Assembly: GCA_963693315.1 (NCBI GenBank)
Contig: OY856188.1
Location: forward strand, 161,239,058-161,303,057
From: Diogma glabrata
Lineage: Eukaryota; Arthropoda; Insecta; Diptera; Cylindrotomidae
Reading direction: 5' to 3'
DNA length: 64,000 nucleotides
Below the pieces are notes generated by a model. The model searched no databases and was not told the origin of the DNA. It was given only the letters and a program-made list of their open reading frames with translations. Shown here one piece after another: positions 23,401 through 36,450 of this stretch (its first letter is position 1; the number at the start of each line of letters is the position of its first letter). Both the position numbers and the translations under genes were made by a program.

Positions 23401-23630
23401 TATTTCTTTAATGATTCAAAATAAAGGTTTAAATTTTTATTTTCCATTATATAAAATAATATCGAGTGCACTGTCACAGCCGACCAAGTAAAACCAAATA
23501 ATCGTTTAATGGTTTGAAAAATATACATGGCGTATGCTCCTAGCATGAAATTAATTGACAATATGAGTGCACAGCGAATTTGCTTTACAGAAAGCTCAAA
23601 CTCAACAATACAGTCTAAGTTATATTGCAT
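23334..23630 (-). CDS. Unrecognised hydrophobic 98-codon frame
   Basis: The frame starts MQYNLDCIVEFELSVKQIRC, has two hydrophobic stretches (around LILSINFMLGAYAMYIF and FTWSAVTVHSILFYIM) and ends EINTEQLKMEP. It precedes, on the same strand, the cysteine-rich remnant below it. Whether it is expressed or part of that gene is unclear. A chance frame is possible. Confidence 0.2.
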   Translation of the reverse strand: MQYNLDCIVEFELSVKQIRCALILSINFMLGAYAMYIFQTIKRLFGFTWSAVTVHSILFYIMENKNLNLYFESLKKYTRSSTFHRKSEINTEQLKMEP

Positions 23631-23994
23631 TCATCTTTTTCAGCTATCTTGCTATTAAAAGAGCTAAACTGCTTAATTGGGATTTGACTTTGAAATTATA
23701 CAAAAACGATAATAAAACATTTTTATTATACCGCATATATACTTGTCTATAGCAGCAAAATTGCTTTCCACATAAAAATTTTGATTTTACGAAAATAATT
23801 ATATTACTGCTATGAACACATATTACCTATTTTAGGGAACTAGCTGTTTTGTTTACTGTCACAACGTTTCCAAAACTAATGGTTTAGCTATTTAACTTTT
23901 ATAACTATTTCGTATCGTTTTTCAGATTTCGAGACGTTGTCACAGCATAACTTTTGCTGTGAATGACAATTTACCGAGTCAATTGTTACTTGGG

Positions 23995-26209
<2,215 letters not shown>

Positions 26210-26805
26210 ATATTTTTTTTATGTTAAATATCAAATATTTTATTATTAGATGAACTTTTTAAAATATTATAAAAATTATATATGTAGTACAATAAATAAA
26301 ATAAATACAATTGTTAAAAATGATTTACTTATTTTACAAACAGAAGCTTCTTTTGAATAGGAAAGCACTTCTGCAATTATTTTCTTTGTATTAGATGGCA
26401 TAAAAAATGAAATGTTTATTTATCACTTTTAGTAATCACTTGTCACTCTTATAAAAAATAATTTGACAGTCTTGACTGCAAACAAAAAAGCCGTATAAAC
26501 AACTAAATCTATTTAGGAACTTTTGACTGGAGAAGTATTATGTTCGTATTATGTTATTATGGAATCATAAAGTAAAAGATTGTTTTTCAACATTAAATTA
26601 CAAATATTTTATTATTGAATAAACTTTTTAAAATATCATACAAATTATATATGTGAAAATAAATATAGTTATTAAACATTATTTACTTATTTTACATTCA
26701 AAAGTTTCTTTTGAGTTGGAAAACATTTTTGCATTTATTGTCTTAGTATCTACTGGTACAAAAGAATGAAATTTTTGAGTTCCACTTATAGTAATCGCAT
26801 TTTTA
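26210..26805. repeat. Diverged direct repeats, ~230 bp, 360 bp apart
   Basis: Blocks at about 26,218-26,445 and 26,578-26,802 align along their length, including CAAATATTTTATTATT, ACTTTTTAAAATAT and TATTTACTTATTTTACA. They differ at many positions, so the duplication is old. No coding content is apparent. Confidence 0.65.
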
Positions 26806-26840
26806 TATCGATTTTGTAATTTTTCTTTTGTTAATTGATA

Positions 26841-27066
26841 TTAATTTTTATCGGCGTATCCAAAGTTCATGGTAGATTCCCATTTTAAAGCCCATTCGAA
26901 AAGTTTTTTTGGTGTATCAATAATATTATCTTCGCTCGCCATACTATAACGGTGTGCAGCACGCTTCAGTGTACCACCAATTCCATCACAAGGTCCCTTT
27001 CCATGGCTGGTAGCATGAAAATGCCATTCAGCGTCAACCTTAAAGTCTTCTTTATGGTGGCATAAG
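26841..27066 (-). pseudogene. Fragment of a transposon-associated protein with an HGKGPCDGIGG motif
   Basis: The minus-strand frame reads NLCHHKEDFKVDAEWHFHAT, then SHGKGPCDGIGGTLKRAAHR, DTPKKLFEWALKWE and MNFGYADKN before a stop at 26,841. I recall the W-H-F-x-A-T-S-H-G-K-G-x-x-D-G-I-G-G-x-x-K-R signature from repeated, uncharacterised proteins of insects and cnidarians, of unknown function and probably mobile. Upstream coding is lost at the (AT)n tract that begins at 27,094, so only about 70 C-terminal residues remain. The motif is too specific to be chance, but the role is not known to me. Confidence 0.6.
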
Positions 27067-27087
27067 TTAATTAGTTAATTTATATTG

Positions 27088-27373
<286 letters not shown>

Positions 27374-27389
27374 ATAGACATATACGACC

Positions 27390-27611
27390 TTAGGTGATAT
27401 AGAACAAAATTAATCTTTCCGTAGACCCGGCTATAAGGTCAGACCAAGTTAAGGAATTATTCACAATGATACACAATAAAAGAGATAAAGCCTGTACACG
27501 ATAAAATAGACTAATGTGAGGCTTTAAAGATTCCATTAGCATAACAACATCAAAAGTTGAAGGATTATTTAGTGCCTTCTCAATATCATCAGTTAGCTTG
27601 CAAGATAATAT
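27390..27611 (-). CDS. Weak open frame, 73 codons, unrecognised
   Basis: The minus-strand frame contains [20 protein letters not shown] and [12 protein letters not shown], and stops at 27,390. It lies on the same strand as the HGKGPCDGIGG fragment on the other side of the (AT)n tract, so it might be an upstream part of the same protein. No start codon or family could be assigned, and a chance frame is quite possible. Confidence 0.2.
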   Translation of the reverse strand: MLSCKLTDDIEKALNNPSTFDVVMLMESLKPHISLFYRVQALSLLLCIIVNNSLTWSDLIAGSTERLILFYIT

Positions 27612-28335
27612 TCATGCCTCGCTCGTATTGTAAACTTTTATTCATGAATAAAATATCTCATTAAACTCCAACCCAATCAAATATACATTAAGGGTTAATT
27701 TGTGTAGTTAAATAAAGATTGTAAATATGTAAACAATAACGCACTAATTAACTAAAAATTTAAGAATTAGCGTTTTTAAAGATTAATTACATAAACGATC
27801 AATTATATTTATTAATAAACTTTAATTAGTCACTAGTCAAGTGTTTCAATGTTATAGTCATAAAATAATTTCTATTTAATTTTAATTAAACATAATTTAA
27901 GTGATTAAAATAATGCACTGAATAATTATTATTAATTATATATCCTAAACATAAAATTAAATATAATAGAATGATATTTATTTCTAGTTTGATTAATTTT
28001 TGCACAAAATAATTGATTTCAATCGAATTGGACATATTGTCCACCTGGATCAATTAAAATGTATTCTTAGAAATGAGAAAAAATTATTTAATAAGAGAAT
28101 TAAAATTTTATGTTATGTAATTTATTTAAACAGATTAATATCTTCAATATGATATTAAATTCAGGTGTTAGCTTTTAGTATTACTATAAACTAGGTATTG
28201 ACCTTATTATAAGGCTTCAAATCACTAGTTTAGATGAATAAATTAAATATACTGAACTACCATTAATTAAAAGTTATTAGTTTTATTAGTCATCAACTGT
28301 TGCAGAATAAGCCCTAAAGCTTTCTCTCTAAGGTA
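27612..28335. other. AT-rich stretch, nothing recognised
   Basis: Very AT-rich, with many TAATTA-type words and no open frame or terminal repeat. Confidence 0.5.
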
Positions 28336-28440
28336 TATTTTATTTTTATTTTTTTTATTAAAATGTGCTGTGCAGTAGGAATTACAATATGTAAACACAA
28401 AAACACATACAAACCTTTTAAGACCAAGTCCTTATAGCGA
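28336..28440 (-). mobile_element. LINE 3' end, solo copy of the 13.3 kb LINE tail
   Basis: The T-run, GCAGTAGGAATTACA and ACCTTTTAAGACCAAGTCC match the 3' terminal 100 bp of the LINE at 13,315-13,410 (GTAGTAGGAATTACA and ACCTTTTAAGACGTAGGTCC). This is a severely 5'-truncated insertion. Confidence 0.7.
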
Positions 28441-28582
28441 GAAAACAAAAATAAAATATGTAAATGAAAAAATGATAAAAAGCAAATTTGTTTAACAAAA
28501 TTTGCACGAACAAAACTAAAATGGAGTTGCCATATAATCCAGCTAGTGGAATATTCCTTGAAAATGTGACGCCAATATTACC

Positions 28583-28840
28583 TCAATGATTAAAGCTCAG
28601 ATTTTTGAGGATATGAGGACTCGTTTCTTCGAGCAAGAAATAACGTGCCACCATCAAAAATATTCCATAGCAAAAACTGAGGGTGCTACCGTCAAAATCA
28701 TTGACTGAATATTGTTCATCAAGCAGCAGACGAAAATACCACATTGGCCTTTGATATGTCACTGTTTTTGCCAGTGGTGGGTGATATAACACGTTAACTG
28801 GTTCGTCAATAGCAGGGACTGGAGTACAAGGGGTTGTCAC
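28583..28840 (-). CDS. Unrecognised 85-codon frame
   Basis: The frame reads MTTPCTPVPAIDEPVNVLYH, contains RPMWYFRLLLDEQYSVNDFD and ends EETSPHILKNLSFNH. The region is less AT-biased than its surroundings and the composition is protein-like. I know no family for it. It may be an exon or a fragment of a mobile element. Confidence 0.3.
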   Translation of the reverse strand: MTTPCTPVPAIDEPVNVLYHPPLAKTVTYQRPMWYFRLLLDEQYSVNDFDGSTLSFCYGIFLMVARYFLLEETSPHILKNLSFNH

Positions 28841-30310
28841 ACCCGTAGCTCAAAAATTAAAAAAAATTACAAATACAACCATGCGGGATATTGCGTCTTC
28901 TATTTCGATCCATTTTAGCAACGCTTTAACTTTTAAAAAAATCTAGAGGATTTACTTAAACAACCAAACTACTGCTATGCATAAAAAAATATAAGTCTCT
29001 TTGTCGCACAGTCGGCCACGTATGCGACGAAAATGCAAAAAATACTATGATTATTTTAATAATTACAACCACTGAATTCTAAAAATAGGACAAAAGAGAA
29101 ATGGAAGGATGAAGGGCCTTTTCCCTCCGAATAAATGTTTATTTGAAGCTTCAATAACTTTTAGTCCTGCTATTTGATTTTGATGAAATAATTGTGCACA
29201 CCAATTTTTGCTTTGTCATTTCTGGGGCCGTATTCTTGAACCATTACGAAAATTTTAGGTATTTAAAATTTTCGTAACGCTATTTGCGTAATTGCAATGG
29301 AGAAATTATAAATAAGTATTCTTGAAACCATTGCGAAAATAGAAAAGTGGTGAATAAAAAATAATGACATTTCGTAATGAGGTGATTAAATATGTCAAAC
29401 TATTTGATATATTACTGGAACGTTGATGAAACTTTTTGAAAAAGTTTTTATAAAATAATCAAAATTTGACAAAATTATTCATTTGATATATTTTAAAAAT
29501 TAAAATGTAATAATAGTTTCCAAATTGTTTTTTATTAAATAATATAATCTATTTGTTTTAATTTTTGAATGAATTCTTTGAAAGCTTTGATTTCATTTTA
29601 TCTAGAACCATTTTTAAGAAATCTATTAAAAGCCATTAGAATTTATTTTTAGGCTTACGTAATTTTACAATCCCAACAGCCCAATAATCAAATTGCGGGC
29701 GGCTAGCAATTTGCTTTATTCTATCTACCGATGTGAGATAAATGCTAAATGATAGCCCATAAACTGATATCATTTTTGTTAAGACAGCTGAGAGCTTCTT
29801 TTGATTTCAGAAAAGTGTTTATTGTTTTTGAATAAAATAAAATATAAAATTAATAAAATACAACAAAATTGACAAGAGATTAACACAAGCCCACCTTACA
29901 GCTACGCACGATAAAAAACTTAAATGTATGTATTTAAATGCAGACACAAAGATTTTGTACATATTACATAGTTTTGTATTTCATATATTTCGTCCTGTAA
30001 ATAAGTAAATATATGACTGTAGGGGCCGACTGTATACTGAAAAAACATGTCCTATTTCCAATCGAAATGCAGTTGTCTCAACCTCACCGTGCGGTCACAT
30101 ATGGCGAATCAAACTACGAAATTGTTTCAACAACTCTACAATTATAAAAGAACTAAGTTGAGACAATCACACGAAATATTTATGTGCAAATAAAATATAG
30201 TTCAATTAATCTCAAATACTTAAATTTTAAAATGAAAAATTCATAATATAAGGCCCAAGAAAATCTTTTTCAGGTAAATAGATTTTATTCAACTACTGTT
30301 ATATTGGATA
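28841..30310. other. Non-coding stretch with one perfect hairpin
   Basis: No gene is visible. A 13-bp perfect inverted repeat, TTACGAAAATTTT (29,244-29,256) and AAAATTTTCGTAA (29,265-29,277), sits 22 bp after GGGGCCGTATTCTTGAA. That start resembles the GGGCCCTATTCAA end seen at 58.75 kb. A partly repeated TATTCTTGAAACCATTGCG occurs at 29,317. This may be a small inverted-repeat element whose other end I could not find. Confidence 0.4.
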
Positions 30311-30328
30311 CTAGCTGGACCCGGCCAC
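30311..30328 (-). mobile_element. Helitron 3' terminus (CTAG end)
   Basis: On the minus strand the Helitron ends in GGGTCCAGCTAG followed by T, the usual CTRR end with a T flank. The matching hairpin is 2.1 kb away at 32,417-32,434 because a hAT-like element landed between them. Rejoined, the hairpin would sit about 10 bases from CTAG, the normal spacing for Helitrons. Confidence 0.7.
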
Positions 30329-32413
30329 TAGGGTTTCTCATTTCGCGTAGAAATCCCGGGAAGCCGGGACAAAAAATGCCAAATTCCCGGGATCCCGGGA
30401 AATCCCGGGAAACACTAAAAGCTAGATTTTTCAAATTAGGTGGTAGAAAAATGTGTAAAATTAAAACAGCACAAAAAAAGCGCTATTGATTTTTAAATTT
30501 CCATTATTTTTCATTAGAAAAACTTCAAAAATTAAATATAAAAGTGTATTCTTCTAAAAACAAATCAAAAATAAATTCATAATAATAATTTTTAAACAAT
30601 TTTTCAAAAAATTAGGTTGTCAATGGCGCCATCTCTCAATTTTGTCCGAATTTTCGTGACGAAATGTCCTGCCGTAGTAAAAGCTTTTTCCGATTCAATA
30701 GATGTCGGTGTGATAGTCATTAGTGCATTTTATAATCTAAACTATTTGTACTCTGCTTAGTTGCTTCAAAAATTACTAATTTTTTGTGATGTTTTTAACT
30801 TCATATGATACATGTTCTGTGAAACAAACAAACCAAAATCACAATAACAACGGTATTTCTCAGCACCATAAGACAAAAAATATTGGACCCTCAGTCCGTA
30901 TTTTGCAATTAAACATTGAAAGCATTAGCAAGTCAAAAACTTAACGTTTAACTGAACGTTATTAAAGTTATTATTTCGATATCAACGTTGTAATTCTGGC
31001 AGGAAACGCATGCAACAGATGAAGATCAACTTACCTCTAGAGGAAAAATTGTTGGTTATAAACTAATTAGTGCTATTTACCGTCAAACATATGGATCTGG
31101 CACGTATATTAAGTCAGAAATCATGAATTGCACCCATTTACTGACACCAGACGGACAACGATATACATCTTATTGTTGTTGATATATCGATCACGAAGAT
31201 TGTTAACGTAAATAAACCACTAAATACAGCGTGGCCAGCTGATACTCTACCATTATTTCACCACCCAGCAATATAGGTTGGTGACTTTAATAGCCATCAC
31301 AATCAGTGGTCCTACTCAAATAACAATCCCAATGGCATACAACTTACTGACGGGACCAATCGACAACATGTTTTTGTTATATGATACGAAAGACATGAAA
31401 ACCTTTTGATCTGCTAGATGGCCAAGTTATTACCGACCTCTGTTTTTCCACAAAAAACGAACAACGTAACCCTATTGCAATATCTAGGGCTGTCCTACAA
31501 GGTTTGCCACGCTCTCAACATCGTTCAATAATTTTTGAGGTAGGTATTCAAATCCCACACCTAAACTCTATTCCTCAACCTAGATGCAATTTTCACAAAA
31601 CTGGCTGGACTAAATATGGGTCGGAGTTGAATGTAGTGATTCACTAGATCCAACCCATTCCTAAAAACTACGATAGGTTCGTAGGAACCATCATTTTAAC
31701 TGCAAAGAATTGCATCCCAAGAGACTTCCGGTGAGGAATACATTCCTGGTTGGAGTAGAGAGAGCGATATATTTATTATTTGAGGCGCACCTTAGTAGTG
31801 GTGAGGCAGACGTGGTTGATGACTTAATATACTCACTGGACACCGCGAGGAAACAAAAGTGAATTAACGCTGTTGAAAACATTGATTTTTCCCATTCTAT
31901 TAGGGCAGCTAGGAATCTTCTTCGGAAGCTGGGTGGCTCAAACTCAGTTACTCGTGCTAACAATGAAATAAATCCAGACGACATTGCAAATCACATTGTA
32001 AACATGTCTCGTTCCTCTATTAATCGCCTTCATAAGAGAACCATTAAACATAAATTAAGAGAAATGAAGCGCAAGTTTTAGGTAGATTCCACAGAAAAAT
32101 CTACCTATTTTAAGTTTTATTGGTTTTAATTTGTTGTGTTCATATGTGTCAAAAAAAAACGACACAAAAAAGCCATGACACCATATGTGTCAAAAAACAT
32201 TTTCCTAATTTTGAACGAAATTAATTACTACAGAGGGGAAAAGAATTAAAAACTACTCGATTTTCCAGTGAGAAAATTTTTAATATCTTTGAAAAAAGTA
32301 AAAAAATATGTTAATAAAAATTAGCGGGATACCCGGGATCCCGGGATGAAATCCCGGGAAAACGGGATGAAAATTTACCCCCGGGATCCCGGGATCCCGT
32401 TTGAGAAACCCTA
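30329..32413. mobile_element. 2.1 kb hAT-like non-autonomous element with CCCGGGATCCCGGG repeats
   Basis: The ends TAGGGTTTCTCA and TGAGAAACCCTA are inverted. They are bordered by CCGGCCAC (30321-30328) and CCGGCCAT (32414-32421), an 8-bp duplication with one change. Both subterminal regions consist of CCCGGGATCCCGGG-type repeats, striking in this AT-rich DNA. These are probably multiple binding sites. No transposase is encoded. The interior carries a LINE endonuclease fragment (31,010-32,210) that inserted later or was captured. The hAT assignment rests on duplication length and end sequence. Confidence 0.85.
31010..32210 (+). pseudogene. LINE endonuclease-region pseudogene with 3' tail, inside the hAT-like element
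   Basis: Broken frames read GSGTYIKSEI, VGDFNSHHNQWSYSNNNPNG, DLCFSTKNEQRNPIAISRAV, LPRSQHRSIIFEVGIQIP and YDRFVGTIILTAKNCIPR. This is the APE-type endonuclease and linker of a LINE ORF2. The reverse transcriptase is missing. At 32,077-32,103 the hairpin tail TAGGTAGATT...AATCTACCTA appears, as in the copy at 39,521. Stops and shifts occur throughout. The C-terminal part of the same kind of LINE is found at 38,712-39,388. Confidence 0.75.
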
Positions 32414-32416
32414 CCG

Positions 32417-32434
32417 GCCATGCGTTGCAGTGGC
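32417..32434 (-). other. Helitron 3' subterminal hairpin
   Basis: On the minus strand GCCACTGCAACGCATGGC folds into a seven-pair stem with a single bulged C and a three-base loop. It precedes the CTAG end at 30,311 in the uninterrupted element. Confidence 0.65.
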
Positions 32435-32497
32435 TTAGTCTTGTTGAGTATAATAAATAAAGAAAACAAAACACTCACCTTTCAAATATATTTTATT

Positions 32498-33860
32498 TCA
32501 TAATACTTGACGGTATACCATGTTTTTTGTTGATCCATTGACTGTGCGGATATAGAGATTGCCTGGTTTGCCAACTCTAGAACACGCAACATATAATTGT
32601 CCATGTGAGAAACAATCGGTATCTAGATCTAAACCACATACTTCCAATGTTTGGCCCTCAGCTTTGTTGATGGTGATTGCAAATGGCAATCGAATTGGGA
32701 ATTGCAATCTTTTAAATTGAAATGGCATATCCGTTGGTATCATGGGTATGCGAGGATGAGGACATCTTCGCTTTTGAAAGCTCCATTCAAGATTGTTGCT
32801 TCTACTACGTTGCTCAATAATTTTTTTACTGTGAGTCGCGTGCCATTGCAAAGTTTTGGCTGATGCTGATTGATATTACGCAACATGATGATTGGCACGC
32901 TAATTTTTAATTGCAGTACATGTGGTGGGCATCCCTGGTAGATCAAGTGAATTCAAAAATTCTGTTGGATATTTAACTGCTTCATCTGCTTCCATGACAG
33001 TGTCTACGGACTTGTATGTGACTTCCTCGCTTTGAATATTAGACAGAATTAAACTGTTAAGTTCATTGACGTCTCTGTTTTTGGCCGCAACAATGATTCG
33101 TTCACTCAGCCAATCGTGATTCTTATGATTAATTTGAATATCAGGAAATACTTTTTCAATTAATTTTTCTTTTGACAACACTAAATTGTAGAAGTTATGA
33201 GGCAGCAAAATTTGTCCTGTTGTTAAATCAACCGGCACCTTTCCGTCACCAACTCTCAGCAATTGATATGAAAATATCTCAGCTGATTTATCTTTTTGGA
33301 GGAGAACACGCATGTTTAAAGTTAATTTTAACCTTTTTACGTGTCGCCACAAAGTAGAATATTTCAGGCAAGCATTTATTTCATCCGCTGGTGTTGATCG
33401 AGGAACTACAGGTAATGTTTGTCTGAAATCTCTTGCAAGCAATATTAATGCATTCCCAAATGGTTTGGTATTTCCACGCAAATCTTGCAATAATCGATCA
33501 AGCGCTTCAAGTGATTTTTTGTGCGCCATTGTGCATTCATCCTAAATGATTAGTTTACATTTCTGCAATACTTTTCCTATTCCCGATCCTATGGAAATGT
33601 TGGCGTTTCAATGAATTGAATGTTTAATGGCAATTTCAAAGCGAAATGAGCAGTTCTTCAACCTGGTAGCAATGTCGCAGCTATGTCGGACAACGCAAGA
33701 GCTAAAGCTGCTAGAATCAGTCTGATTAGAAACGTTTTGCCAGTTCCTCCTGGCGCATCCAAGAAAAAGATTCTCCCAACCCCGTTATCAACATTTTGCA
33801 TTAGTTGATCGTTAATTGTTTTTTATTCAAACGTTAGTTTTGGAGTATTTGATTGCACAT
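32498..33860 (-). pseudogene. Helitron Rep/helicase, C-terminal helicase domain
   Basis: This is the PIF1-type helicase part of a Helitron rolling-circle transposase. Reading downwards from about 33,860: FFLDAPGGTGKTFL (Walker A), then DECTMAHKKSLEALDRLLQD (Walker B, where the preceding Trp codon has become TAG), LLARDFRQTLPVVPRSTPAD, LKYSTLWRHVKRLKLTLNMR and TGQILLPHNFYNL. The later helicase motifs are [22 protein letters not shown], and FAITINKAEGQTLEVCGLDL followed by GQLYVACSRVGKPGNL. The stop is at 32,498. Stops near 33,540, 33,600 and 33,670 and frameshifts near 32,880-32,900 and 32,740 disable it. The Rep nuclease portion upstream is not present in recognisable form. It belongs with the 3' end at 30,311. 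Confidence 0.9.
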
Positions 33861-34538
33861 ATGACAATTACTTCTGTAATCCTTTTATTTATTTATGATG
33901 GATGATAGCATGCAAATTCGAATTGATGTTATCGGCATTCAATGGTGTTGCTACACTCGAATCACTTCAATTTAATGTTTTTATGTAATCAGAAATACAG
34001 CTAAACTTACCATCTGATTGATTGGCACTTTCATAGAAATCAATAAGCGCAATTTGATAGTTAGTTATTCATGCACAGTACTGTTTTATATATTTAAATT
34101 TCCTTCAAAATGGTAAGTTTTCTGTAGCCAAATACTTTAATTTATAACAATCACAAATAATATGCAGATCAGCTATTTCATTTATAATACTAAGAACAGA
34201 TAATTAGTAACAGAAGTTATTTAAAAAAACAGATGTTTAACGGTGGATTGAATCCAAAATTGCTTAAACAATGGTTCACCACCTGATCGTGCGATATAGT
34301 AAAAGTAAAGATATTCACATATATTATAGAACACTGTAAATTAATTGATATTGCTACCAACCTTGCGACACAAATTTTAATAATCAGTTACTTTGATATA
34401 AGTAAAGGTGCAATCACGATTTTTTATTTTCCTGATCCATATGTTTATTGGTAGAAATATGTAGCAAAAAGATCTATTTTGTTCAGTGTAAAATATTGTA
34501 TTACAGATTGCTTCAAGAAGAATGTTTTTATAGTAAAT
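33861..34538. other. Helitron-flanking AT-rich sequence
   Basis: No frame continues the helicase upstream. It may include decayed Helitron sequence. Nothing specific was recognised. Confidence 0.4.
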
Positions 34539-35391
34539 GAGAACTGAGGACATTTTTACTCGTACCGAGGACAGTCCTACCGAAAGGAGAACACGTTGCA
34601 ACCTTATTGGTTTACAAATTAGATAAAATAATCTTTGGGCCTATCACTACACGAAACTAATCGATTAAATTGAGCATGAAGATAAAATCGACCATAAAGT
34701 TGAGTGATTTGAGAATAAAGCAGGTGAGACACATGTAATTGTTGACAGCCTACGTTATAAAACATATACATATGTATAACAAAAAAAAAAAATTAAAAAA
34801 AACTATGTATAAACCTTGCTGTATTCAAATGAACTTTGTGTCCAAATTTCAAAAGATTCGATCAAGTACTTTCGGAGATTACCTATTTTGAACAAACGAA
34901 CATTTACATTTTTATTTATATAGAAGATGAGAACTGAGGACATTTTTACTCCTACCGAAACTAATCGATTAAATTGAGCATGAAGTTAAAATCAACCATA
35001 AAGTGAGTGATTTGAGAATAAAGCAGGTGAGACACTTGTAATTGTTGACAGCCTACGTTATAAAACATACACCTATTTTCAAGCGAAAGTACGGTTGGTT
35101 TTTTGTAAATGAAATGGTACTGTGTGATTCGATTTTAAATCCCTTTTCAATTTTAAATAGCTCAATATTGGTGGAATATTTTGGTATATAATATGTTTTT
35201 TTATCCTTACTAAATCATTAAAAAAATTAATTTAAACTTTGATAAAAGTTTTTCAATAGAAAAAAATCAAAAAAAATCAGAAAATAATAGAATTCTTAAT
35301 TTTATTTCATAAATAGTTGACTAAATTGTTTAACAATATTTGATTATTTGATTAATTCATTAAATTTAATTAATATTAATATAATATAAAG

Positions 35392-35880
35392 TTAATATCT
35401 TATGTGACCGCCTTGTGCTGCTATCATTTCGCGCATTCTATTAGACATTGAATTTAACAAATTGATGAAATATTGGTGCCAATCAACGCCTCTCATCATG
35501 TTGTGCGCTCTCACAATGGCATTCCAGACCTCATCATTACTGTGAAACACTTGGTGTTCACTCCTAACTTTGCCTTTGATCTCTGACCCGACATTCTCAA
35601 CAGGATTTATCTCTGGAGAGAGACTGAAAATACAAATTTCTACATTAATTAAATATTTAAAATTACAAGATAAAATTAATTCACCTCGGGTGATCAAACA
35701 CAGAATCCCGTGTATCGCATATATTTTCATTAATCCATTATGTTTGACTGTTGAGAATGTCGGGTCAGAGATCAAGGGCAAAGTTAGGAGTGGGAACACC
35801 AAGTGTTTCACAGTAATGATGAGGTCTGGGATACCATTGTGAGAGCGCAAAACATGATGAGAGGCGTTGATTGGCGCCAA
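35392..35880 (-). pseudogene. Tc1-like transposase C-terminal fragment
   Basis: The frame ends with LSPEINPVENVGSEIKGKVR, then SNDEVWNAIVRAHNMMRGVD and MREMIAAQGGHIRY. These match the last third of Tc1-family transposases, where the segment S-P-(D/E)-x-N-P-x-E-x-x-W is usual. The Trp after ENV is replaced by Gly. The upstream part of the frame runs into the inverted right arm, so it reads antisense sequence and is not a true N-terminus. The mirror copy is at about 35,735-35,960 on the plus strand. Confidence 0.75.
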
Positions 35881-35977
35881 TATTTCATCAATTTGTTAAA
35901 TTCAATGTCTAATAGAATGCGCGAAATGATTGCAGCACAAGGCGGTCACATAAGGTATTAACTTTATATTATATTAA

Positions 35978-36450
35978 TATTATTTATTTATTTATTTATT
36001 TCATCAGCCATACATTGTATCATAGATTAATTATTATGAGCATTTTAATTAAAAAAACTAGCAATACTAAATTATGAGCTAATTCAAACAAATAAAAGAC
36101 TAAAACATTGAAATAAAAACAAAAAGAACGATTTAGAAACAGTTTAATAAAATTCAAGATAGATACTTGTCATTAAGAGTTTAAAGAAATTTAGTTTAAA
36201 TTGAATGTAATAGTTTTAGTTTGATTCTATTCTTAAACACCATTCTGGATATATTAAAATCAAAGACATCCGAAAAAAAGTTGAAGTGTCTTGAAGCGGT
36301 GAGCAATGGATCACTTGTTCCGTAGTTTGTTCTGCGATAAGGGAGTTTTAAAAAGCTTGATATTGTTCGTAACTGTCGTGTGGGAGCATAAATATTTATT
36401 AACTGTAATAATAAAGGGCAATCAATTTTATTAATCAAAATGTCATAGAC
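35978..36450 (-). pseudogene. LINE 3' end (C-terminus and (TAAA)n tail)
   Basis: The minus-strand frame (36,477-36,196) contains FLKLPYRRTNYGTSDPLLTA and FDFNISRMVFKNRI, the C-terminal signature of Jockey/R1-like ORF2 proteins. It is followed by about 200 bp of 3' UTR and an AAATAAATAAATAA tail (35,979-36,000). The insertion interrupts the right arm of the Tc1 fold-back. The left arm shows the uninterrupted site. Confidence 0.7.

Larger units (their letters stand above)
10193..23994. mobile_element. 13.8 kb composite DNA transposon with CCCAAGTAACAATT ends
   Basis: Perfect 14-bp inverted ends, CCCAAGTAACAATT at 10,193 and AATTGTTACTTGGG ending at 23,994, are flanked by AT on both sides (10191-10192 and 23995-23996). 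Removing the insert and one AT gives an unbroken hAT frame reading GQSYDNAYN, which is the family's usual order. Nested insertions account for about 9.8 kb: 10,481-11,259, 11,491-12,288, 12,585-17,783 and 18,016-21,057. The remaining core, about 4 kb, is the size of an autonomous element. Minus-strand coding fragments lie in its right part. The superfamily is not identified. A 2-bp AT duplication fits few groups; ISL2EU-type Harbinger relatives are one possibility I recall. Confidence 0.85.
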
